Shown piece by piece: positions 8,231 to 13,596 of a DNA stretch of 13,596 bases. A model generated the notes under the pieces. That model saw nothing but the letters and a program-made list of their open reading frames with translations, did not search any database and was not told where the DNA came from. Within the stretch, counting starts at the first letter, position 1. Each line of letters starts with the position of its first letter. The translations under genes were made by a program, and so were the position numbers. This stretch comes from Candidatus Stahliibacteriota bacterium (GTDB lineage Bacteria > Hydrothermota > Tepidihabitantia > B3-TA06), in the NCBI GenBank assembly GCA_030592225.1, contig JAUVJT010000034.1:1-13596 (forward strand). Direction: 5' to 3'.

Positions 8231-8340
8231 ATCAAACGGGAGGAAGAGAATCAGATTGCACAGGAGGAGGGAAGAGTGATAAAAATTAAAAAGTCGAAAG
8301 ACGTTGACATTTAAAAAAACTAGCCAGAGAAAGGAGCATC

Positions 8341-10410
8341 ATGAAACGATACATGGCTGTTGCCGGAATACTTCTGACAGCTACACTGCTTGGAGCAAAG
8401 GGCACCGAAACCGTGCTCAAATCGGCAAGAAGAATGTGCGTAAATGATTCCGTACCGCAGGCTCTTGCCCTGCTTGAGGAGGAGGTAAAAGAAGGATACA
8501 AGGATGCCGATGAGTTCCTCCTGCAACTGGAGAAAGCCGACATCCTGTTGTTTTACGCCGGGCTGCCTGACAAGGCGTACAAGGTCTACACCATGCTTAC
8601 CAAGCCCGAACCTTCTGAACGGATGGCGCCGCGAGTGTACTTTTATCTGGGAGCAGCGCTTGAACGCAACGAGGAATTCAGGCGAGCGGCCCGCTCTTAC
8701 GAAAAGGTCATAACCGAGTATTCTGATTCTCCTTATTACGAAGCCGCACTTTCCGCCATTGAAAGATGTTTTCTTAAGAACTACCAGATGAAAATAGCCG
8801 AGGTGGACGGCTATCCCATAACCGAGCTTGAGATTGAGGAAATAGCGTCAAATAAGCTCTCCCCTGCAGAACGGGAACACGCCTCCACGCCTGAAGGACG
8901 CAAGGAACTGGTGGACAGAGTAATCTACGAACGCCTGCTAAAACTGGCGGCCAGGCAAAATTACGCATCCCCTGAATCCACTGAAGTGCTGCTTAAACTC
9001 AACTGCAGCTCCTGTCGTCCCAAGCACGTGCTCATACCGGACCCCTTAAACGACGCCGATCTGATTGAACAGATAAATAAAGCGACGAGGGGAATCTTGC
9101 TCAAACAGCTTTACCAACAGGAAGTGCTGGACAGGATTGAGGTAACGGAAAAGGACATGAAGCGTTTTTACAAGGATAATCCTGAGCGCTTCACCCGATA
9201 CGCCCAGTACACCTTGCGCGAGATCGTAACCGACTCAATTACGCTCGATTCAGTGCTGGCGGCTCTGGACGCCGGCATCCCCTTCGATTCAACCGCCAAA
9301 CTCTATTCAACTGCCGGCACCAGCTCACGAGGGGGTATCTTGAATCCGCGCACCATGCACTCCATGCCTGATAATCTGCAAACGCTGATTAAGGACTTGA
9401 AGGTTGGTTCGACCAGTGATCCTTTCGGAACCGACCGAGGGTGGGAGTTGCTGTATCTTAAGTCCATGACCGAAGAGACCCGCACCCCATACGAACAGGC
9501 AAAACCTTCGCTTAAGGAACTTGTGGAACGTGAGATGGTAGGCAAGTTAAGCGAGGAAGCACTCCAGGGGTTCAAGGATAATGCGAATGTGGATACAACT
9601 GCAGCGGGCGACACCCTGGCCAGGGTTGCAGGCAAGGTTATACTCAAAGCTAACCTGGACGCTCATATCGCAAAAATGTCCTTCAGAACACCTGGACAGG
9701 AACCTGATTCGACAGAACGCAAGAATATTCTGGACTATCTGGTCGGCGAGATGGTTTTCGATCACGAACTTGCCCTGCAAAAACTGTTCCTGGACGACAA
9801 TCTGGCAAATATAGTTGAATCCAAACGCAGGCAGTTTATGGTAGACTTCTACTTAAGACAGGAAGTTGATGCTAAAGCCGAACCCGGTACCGAAGACATC
9901 GAAGCATACTACAAGGAACACAAGAAGGATTTTTGGCGTCCGGCGCAAGTCCGGCTTCGCGAGATAATGGTTTCCTCACCAGATACCGCCAGGATGATAT
10001 ACGGACTGCTGCAGGAAGGGGTAAGATTCGACTCCCTGGCCAAGGTATACTCACAGGCCGAGACCGGATCGCGCAGCGGATACGTAGGCTACATCAAGAA
10101 GAATCAAAGCGAAAAACCTTATGAGAAGCAAGCCTTCAAGCTCAAGGAAGGTAAGTTATCCAAACCCATCAAGATCGACGACTACTACTGGCTCATCAAG
10201 GTGGAAAAACGCAACGAAAGCTACCAGCGCGACGAGCAGGAAGCTCACTCCAGCATACGCTCCATACTCTACCAGGAAAATAAGAAAACGCTTGAAGACG
10301 AATTGGAGAACCGCCTGGTGTCCTCGGCAGAAATCGTGTATTTCACGGATGAAACAGCGCCCCAGCCCGACGGTGCAGCCGAAGAAACCCCTTCGCCTGG
10401 TGATGAATGA
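8341..10410 (+). CDS. Periplasmic TPR plus double-parvulin peptidyl-prolyl isomerase (SurA/PrsA-like)
   Basis: 689 aa, start supported by AAGGAG 4 nt before ATG. Residues 1-20 form a signal peptide without a lipobox. Residues about 38-150 contain TPR-like helices (for example AALERNEEFRRAARSYEKVI). Residues about 160-285 are a SurA-N-like helical region, including TEKDMKRFYKDNPERF. Two parvulin (PPIC) domains follow: about 286-376 (TLREIVTDS, then the FDSTAKLYSTAGTSSRGGIL signature) and about 534-624 (RLREIMVSSPDTA, then FDSLAKVYSQAETGSRSGYVG and a domain-ending WLIKVEKR). A helical linker (about 380-530) separates them. The C-terminal tail is acidic and Pro-rich. SurA family members escort unfolded outer-membrane proteins through the periplasm, and the gene directly follows a barrel gene, which fits. 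SurA of Proteobacteria is roughly 430 aa; the TPR extension makes this longer. Confidence 0.9.
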   Translation: MKRYMAVAGILLTATLLGAKGTETVLKSARRMCVNDSVPQALALLEEEVKEGYKDADEFLLQLEKADILLFYAGLPDKAYKVYTMLTKPEPSERMAPRVYFYLGAALERNEEFRRAARSYEKVITEYSDSPYYEAALSAIERCFLKNYQMKIAEVDGYPITELEIEEIASNKLSPAEREHASTPEGRKELVDRVIYERLLKLAARQNYASPESTEVLLKLNCSSCRPKHVLIPDPLNDADLIEQINKATRGILLKQLYQQEVLDRIEVTEKDMKRFYKDNPERFTRYAQYTLREIVTDSITLDSVLAALDAGIPFDSTAKLYSTAGTSSRGGILNPRTMHSMPDNLQTLIKDLKVGSTSDPFGTDRGWELLYLKSMTEETRTPYEQAKPSLKELVEREMVGKLSEEALQGFKDNANVDTTAAGDTLARVAGKVILKANLDAHIAKMSFRTPGQEPDSTERKNILDYLVGEMVFDHELALQKLFLDDNLANIVESKRRQFMVDFYLRQEVDAKAEPGTEDIEAYYKEHKKDFWRPAQVRLREIMVSSPDTARMIYGLLQEGVRFDSLAKVYSQAETGSRSGYVGYIKKNQSEKPYEKQAFKLKEGKLSKPIKIDDYYWLIKVEKRNESYQRDEQEAHSSIRSILYQENKKTLEDELENRLVSSAEIVYFTDETAPQPDGAAEETPSPGDE

Positions 10411-10419
10411 GGTACTAAG

Positions 10420-11370
10420 ATGAACCCGCAAGAGCAAAGGTATCGGCTGCTCAAGGATAACCTGAGCTCATCACAGATAATCATCTCACCGGGTCGGTTC
10501 CTACGACCTAAGGATTCGGCAAAGAAGACAAGCGCCGAATGTCCCTTTTGCCCCGCTGCCGAGCATCTCACCCCGCCGACATTGTTTCAGCTGCCGCGGG
10601 AAGGAAACTGGCAGGTGCGCGTGTTCCGCAATCTCTTCCCTCTCGTTTCGCCCGATGAAGCGGATGACGCCTATGGGATACACGAGGTTATAGTGGAAAC
10701 GCCGCAGCATGACGCCCGCTTTCACCGGCTGCCGGTCAGGGCGATATCAAAGGTTATGTACGCGATCCGGGAACGAATGAAGCTGCATAGAACCAACGAA
10801 CGTTTGCAGACCCTTATCGCCTTCCGCAACCAGGGACTGCGGGGGGGCGCCTCACTTGCCCACCCCCACACCCAGCTGGTGGGACTTTCATGGATTCCCC
10901 CCGGATTGATGACTCAATCACAGGCATTCGTGGATATGGCTGAGAAAGGCTGTTGCCCGTTATGTCTGAACCCGACCGATCCGTTGATTGTGGCGGAGGA
11001 GGGATCCTTTCGCGCTTTTTCGCCGCCGGCGCCGCGCTTTCCACGCGAGACCTGGATTGCCCCATGCCGCCATGAACCGGCTTTTTCGAACCTGAAGGAT
11101 ACAGAACTGGATGATTTGTCCGCACTTTTGAAGAAACTGCTCTCAGCACTGGCAACACTCACCTCGCCAAAAGACCTTGACTACAATCTGGTATTTCATA
11201 CCGAGCCCCTTAACGGTGAACAAGGCACCTTCCACACTCACATAGAAATTCTTCCCCGTCCAGAAGCGCTGGCGGGTTTTGAAATGGGCACCGGTCTTTT
11301 TGTAAACCCCATTGCTCCGCAGCAGTCGGTATCCGAATTACGCCACCTGCTTCTCACAACACAGGGTTGA
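10420..11370 (+). CDS. galT: Galactose-1-phosphate uridylyltransferase-family (HIT superfamily) nucleotidyltransferase
   Basis: 316 aa. Zinc-site Cys41 and Cys44 (CPFCP), then GIHEVIVETP with His88, then RGGASLAHPHTQ with His148-Pro-His150 and Gln152. By analogy with E. coli GalT, His150 would carry the covalent nucleotidyl intermediate and Gln152 would match its Gln168. A second half-domain has another CxxC (Cys179/Cys182) and a FHTHIEILPR HIT-like motif (271-280). The family transfers UMP or AMP between hexose-1-phosphates and nucleotide sugars, so the true substrate could be UDP-glucose/galactose-1-P or ADP-glucose; the sequence does not decide, and the galT symbol marks family only. No signal peptide: cytoplasmic. 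GAGG lies about 7 nt before the ATG, and the gene starts 9 nt after the isomerase, so it is probably co-transcribed. No other galactose genes are nearby. Confidence 0.85.
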   Translation: MNPQEQRYRLLKDNLSSSQIIISPGRFLRPKDSAKKTSAECPFCPAAEHLTPPTLFQLPREGNWQVRVFRNLFPLVSPDEADDAYGIHEVIVETPQHDARFHRLPVRAISKVMYAIRERMKLHRTNERLQTLIAFRNQGLRGGASLAHPHTQLVGLSWIPPGLMTQSQAFVDMAEKGCCPLCLNPTDPLIVAEEGSFRAFSPPAPRFPRETWIAPCRHEPAFSNLKDTELDDLSALLKKLLSALATLTSPKDLDYNLVFHTEPLNGEQGTFHTHIEILPRPEALAGFEMGTGLFVNPIAPQQSVSELRHLLLTTQG

Positions 11371-11395
11371 CAGACCCCCTTTAGTTGGGTAGTAT
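11367..11395 (+). promoter_or_regulatory. Candidate promoter for tRNA-Gly
   Basis: TTGACA at 11367-11372 overlaps the GalT-like stop codon TGA (11368-11370). After 17 bases comes TAGTAT (11390-11395, 4 of 6 matches). A start near 11402 would give a leader of about 50 nt before the mature tRNA. Confidence 0.5.
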
Positions 11396-11431
11396 TCGTT
11401 CTGCGCTCATAAAGCGTCAGACTCAAGAAAA

Positions 11432-11448
11432 GCCGTCAGAAAAACGGC
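11432..11448 (+). other. Small hairpin just upstream of the tRNA
   Basis: GCCGT-CAGAAAA-ACGGC forms a perfect 5-bp stem with a 7-base loop, ending 5 bases before the tRNA 5' end. No U-tract follows, so it is not a standard terminator. It may be a processing element in the precursor, or chance. Confidence 0.3.
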
Positions 11449-11453
11449 GATAT

Positions 11454-11525
11454 GCGGGAGTAGCTCAGTGGTAGAGCATCACCTTGCCAAGGTGGGGGTC
11501 GTGGGTTCAAATCCCATCTCCCGCT
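11454..11525 (+). tRNA. tRNA-Gly, anticodon GCC
   Basis: A full cloverleaf can be drawn. The acceptor stem GCGGGAG pairs with CTCCCGC and U73 is the discriminator, usual for glycine. The D arm is GCTC...GAGC. The anticodon stem TCACC/GGTGG (one G·U pair) has loop TTGCCAA giving anticodon GCC. The T arm GTGGG/CCCAT has loop TTCAAAT. The 3' CCA is not encoded (CTT follows), so a CCA-adding enzyme must finish it. The integrase gene points at its 3' end, making this tRNA the likely chromosomal attachment site. Confidence 0.97.
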
Positions 11526-11536
11526 CTTTATATCAA

Positions 11537-11557
11537 CGACTTACGTTAACCGACTTA
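11537..11557. repeat. Direct repeat CGACTTA x2, period 14 bases
   Basis: CGACTTA occurs at 11537-11543 and 11551-11557, between the tRNA and the integrase stop. It may be an arm-type recombinase site, but at 7 bases it could be chance. Confidence 0.3.
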
Positions 11558-11571
11558 AGACCCCTTCTCCG

Positions 11572-11593
11572 ATTGCACCACTATTGCACCACT
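11572..11593. repeat. Perfect 11-bp tandem repeat at the integrase 3' end
   Basis: ATTGCACCACT occurs twice back to back at 11572-11582 and 11583-11593; the second copy includes two bases of the integrase stop codon (11592-11594). Short tandem direct repeats between the core site and int are typical of arm-type integrase binding sites; that role here is inferred. Confidence 0.6.
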
Positions 11594-12815
11594 AATCATC
11601 ATCAAGGTCAAGTGCATTAGCCATTTTCTGAACATACTCCGGTGAAATCTTTGTGTAACGTTGGACCATCTTCAAACTTTTATGACCAGAGTAAGCCTTT
11701 ATTTGAAAAGGTCCGTATCCGTGGTTACCCAGATTTGAAAAACAGGTGTGTCTCAACATGTGGAAGCATACATCATCCAACCCGGCTCTTTTGCATGCAT
11801 TGTTGAACGAAGTCCGCCAATCACCGCATGGTGATCCATCTGGTTTACACAAAACATACTGTGCAAACGGGTATTTATCCCTTAATGCAAGCAATACCTG
11901 CCGCAACTTTCTGGGCATGGGCTTATCAATGGTTGATTTGTTCTTTGTTTGCCGAACACTGAGAACATTCTTATCGAAATCGACGTCGTCCCAGGTTAAT
12001 CTTCGAAGTTCACCTTTTCGCAAGCCAGAATACTTGTCAATCTTCAAGATGAAGGTTAGCAGCTCGTTTTTGCTCTTTTCACTGGCTTCCAGTAATCGAT
12101 TCCATTCATCTTTTGTCAAAGGTCTTCGTTCACCTGTGGGAATATTCCCATCTTTATCAGGTAGTCTAGGAAACGGTTTTATCTTCTCAGCAGGGTTTTC
12201 TGTAATGTAACCCTTTTCCACAGCAAACTTGAAGAGCAGCTTGATAGATGTGAGTTCACGGTTGACCGTATCGATGTTAATCTTTTGCTCATAGCGTTTC
12301 CCGGCTTTTACTCGCACTACTGTTTTCTCCGTACGTTGTTCCAGATAGTCCATGAGTTGTTGCCGGGAGATATCTGAGACGTTCTTCTTGCCGAACACTG
12401 CCCGAAGACCTCTGAGTCTGCTCTTGTCGTTTTCAACCGTTTTCGGCATCCATCTTTTCTCTATGTATCTCTCGAATTCATCGGCAAGTTGGAAAAAGGT
12501 TATTGGTGGACTCTGCATGGATCGTGTTGGGTTTGCTGCTCCTTCTATGATTTCCTTAACCGTCATTAGTGCCTTATCGTAGTCGGTCTCTCCAGTGGAG
12601 AGCATCCGTCGTTGTCCATTGAGCCAAAATCTGACATACCAGCGTCCGTTGGATCGCTGGAATAATGTCATTCTATTACCAAGTGTAGTTACAGTATTCT
12701 TGATGTCAAGCGGAAATATGATCGATTGCCGGAACTCGTCGGTGACTCTGATGCCTTCGGCAAGAGATTCAACCTTTAACTTGACAGAATTTCTGGAGGA
12801 CCTACGCCTTCGCAT
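11592..12815 (-). CDS. int: Tyrosine recombinase (phage-type integrase)
   Basis: 407 aa. Residues about 45-92 form an N-terminal arm-binding-like beta domain (RSNGRWYVRFWLNGQRRMLSTG). Residues about 104-205 are a SAM-like core-binding domain. The catalytic domain is about 230-400. All catalytic residues are visible: Arg266 in YSGLRKGEL, probable Lys293 in TKNKST, His352 and Arg355 in FHMLRHT, His378 in SGHKS and nucleophile Tyr387 in QRYTK. The length is that of a typical phage or island integrase and the frame is intact, so the enzyme should be active. It catalyses site-specific integration and excision through a 3'-phosphotyrosine. ATG 12815 has GAGG 5 nt upstream and overlaps the upstream Rep gene by 14 nt. 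Orientation toward tRNA-Gly implies that gene as target. Confidence 0.95.
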   Translation of the reverse strand: MRRRRSSRNSVKLKVESLAEGIRVTDEFRQSIIFPLDIKNTVTTLGNRMTLFQRSNGRWYVRFWLNGQRRMLSTGETDYDKALMTVKEIIEGAANPTRSMQSPPITFFQLADEFERYIEKRWMPKTVENDKSRLRGLRAVFGKKNVSDISRQQLMDYLEQRTEKTVVRVKAGKRYEQKINIDTVNRELTSIKLLFKFAVEKGYITENPAEKIKPFPRLPDKDGNIPTGERRPLTKDEWNRLLEASEKSKNELLTFILKIDKYSGLRKGELRRLTWDDVDFDKNVLSVRQTKNKSTIDKPMPRKLRQVLLALRDKYPFAQYVLCKPDGSPCGDWRTSFNNACKRAGLDDVCFHMLRHTCFSNLGNHGYGPFQIKAYSGHKSLKMVQRYTKISPEYVQKMANALDLDDD

Positions 12816-13542
12816 GAGTTCCTCTTTTGTTTTTACTACTAGTTACTTTAGGTCCAAAGAAATATGGTTCAGTCTCGACTTCGCCCCAGCGAACCGCTTT
12901 GACGAGATATTCAGCTAATCCCGCCAGATCATCCACTTCAGTTACCTTTTCCACAGCGGTGGCTCTTATCGAAGAGCGTGGGCTTACGCGATCCTTCCAT
13001 AGATGTTTCAGTATGGAAGGGCTAAGATTTGAGTGCGCTTCAACTATGAGATGAATGTGTGGATTAGTATATTGGCCTTCGATTACAGCGACAAATCTCA
13101 ATCTCAGGTTGTTTTCGCGAAACTTTTTCCCAAAACAATGCTCATTGATAATTCTTTCGAATCGGAGTAACTTTTTTCGAACCGTTCCGGGTAAGTAGAT
13201 GTTCCTTGTTCTTTTCTTTGATGCATCGTGGCCGTTGTCATTTACTTTTTTTTCATTCTTCTTTTTATATTGATACTTCTTAGATAAGGTCATCGTGGCA
13301 GCAAGGACTGGCAGGGGCATAAATTCTTGATAGCGAAGCGTTGCCAAAATTCCAGTAGGGTCAAGATGGATGTATGTAGGGTCGGTTGAGCTGTATGTGT
13401 GATAAGCATTACAATGCACGCGTGGGTCGCCGCCGGGCTGCGGCTGGTGACGTTTCTGCGTCGGTTGATTGTCCTGGGAATATTCACGGATAAGCTTCGA
13501 AGAGCAGTTCCGTTCTTCCCAAAAGAGACATGTGTAAGACAT
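12802..13542 (-). CDS. Probable rolling-circle replication initiator (HUH endonuclease Rep)
   Basis: 246 aa. Residues 150-168 (FVAVIEGQYTNPHIHLIVE) hold the HUH metal-binding motif His162-Ile-His164 at the end of a beta strand. Residues 208-215 (GLAEYLVK) contain a YxxK motif whose Tyr212 would be the nicking nucleophile. ATMTLSKK near 82-89 is a plausible motif I. The order and spacing I-II-III match single-tyrosine Rep proteins of plasmids and ssDNA phages, which nick one strand and bind its 5' end covalently. ATG 13542 has AGGA about 9 nt upstream; later Met codons (75 and 84) lack one. Residues 1-75 are unusual (Gln/Pro/His-rich, several Cys) and unrecognised. The gene overlaps int by 14 nt, indicating a shared transcript. 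A transposase or relaxase relative is possible; family identity is moderately sure. Confidence 0.7.
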   Translation of the reverse strand: MSYTCLFWEERNCSSKLIREYSQDNQPTQKRHQPQPGGDPRVHCNAYHTYSSTDPTYIHLDPTGILATLRYQEFMPLPVLAATMTLSKKYQYKKKNEKKVNDNGHDASKKRTRNIYLPGTVRKKLLRFERIINEHCFGKKFRENNLRLRFVAVIEGQYTNPHIHLIVEAHSNLSPSILKHLWKDRVSPRSSIRATAVEKVTEVDDLAGLAEYLVKAVRWGEVETEPYFFGPKVTSSKNKRGTHAKA

Positions 13543-13596
13543 GATTTGTCTCCTATGGGATTAAAACGATAGCGCGCTGTCAGAGATTAACTGAAC

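Larger units (their letters stand above)
11526..13596. mobile_element. Edge of an integrated element (tRNA-Gly-targeted), extends beyond the window
   Basis: The region holds a tyrosine recombinase whose 3' end is 66 bases from the tRNA-Gly 3' end, plus a probable rolling-circle Rep gene upstream of it. This is the usual left-edge layout of elements integrated at tRNA genes. The sequence appears more A/T-rich than the plus-strand chromosomal genes. The left boundary is placed at the tRNA 3' end, but the exact crossover core lies somewhere within the tRNA 3' half and cannot be fixed without the second copy. Class (integrated plasmid, filamentous or other ssDNA phage, or integrative mobilizable element) is undecided. 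Confidence 0.7.

Noticed and set aside
8304..8309. TTGACA before the isomerase gene as a promoter -35
   Set aside because: No acceptable -10 hexamer at 15-19 bases downstream; the implied start would fall at or after the Shine-Dalgarno.
11374..11390. ACCC...GGGT hairpin after the GalT-like gene as a terminator
   Set aside because: Only four base pairs with a 9-base loop and no following U-tract; it sits inside the likely tRNA promoter spacer.
11746..12210. 154-residue plus-strand frame opposite the integrase
   Set aside because: Antisense to conserved catalytic motifs of the integrase; no ribosome site or recognisable domain.

Overview
The window looks like a chromosomal segment of an uncultured Gram-negative bacterium from the FCB-like candidate phyla (for example WOR-3/Stahlbacteria, TA06 or Cloacimonadota). 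The clues are extracellular proteins ending in a T9SS-type-A/FlgD-like C-terminal domain, the 'YPNPF' hallmark, a PorV/PorQ-like outer-membrane barrel and a SurA-like double-parvulin chaperone. This placement is an inference from protein style; no taxonomic marker gene is present.

Left part, minus strand (1-5816): a three-gene operon read right to left from one promoter near 5900. It encodes two tandem paralogous secreted beta-propeller proteins (4455-5816 and 3077-4447) with nearly identical C-terminal sorting-like domains. They are followed by a very large secreted protein (1-3066) that is open to the left window edge. This last frame has a GTG start and no stop inside the window; it is uninterrupted for 1022 codons. 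At both intercistronic junctions the upstream stop codon touches or overlaps the next Shine-Dalgarno, and a small hairpin abuts the stop.

Centre, plus strand (5988-11370): a divergent gene group reading NHL-repeat/FlgD-like secreted protein, PorV/PorQ-like outer-membrane barrel (overlapping start), TPR plus two-parvulin periplasmic peptidyl-prolyl isomerase, then a GalT-family nucleotidyltransferase. The first three fit surface-protein biogenesis: barrel, chaperone and exported cargo. The role of the GalT-like enzyme here is unclear. A tRNA-Gly(GCC) follows, with a promoter of its own overlapping the GalT stop codon.

Right part, minus strand (about 11526-13596): the edge of an integrated mobile element. 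A complete tyrosine recombinase points at the tRNA 3' end, and upstream of it, overlapping by 14 nt, is a probable rolling-circle HUH replication protein. Short direct repeats lie between tRNA and integrase. The rest of the element and its second attachment site lie beyond the right edge. The region reads as more A/T-rich than the plus-strand genes. No CRISPR array, rRNA or insertion sequence was seen, and no gene-free stretch exceeds 300 bases.
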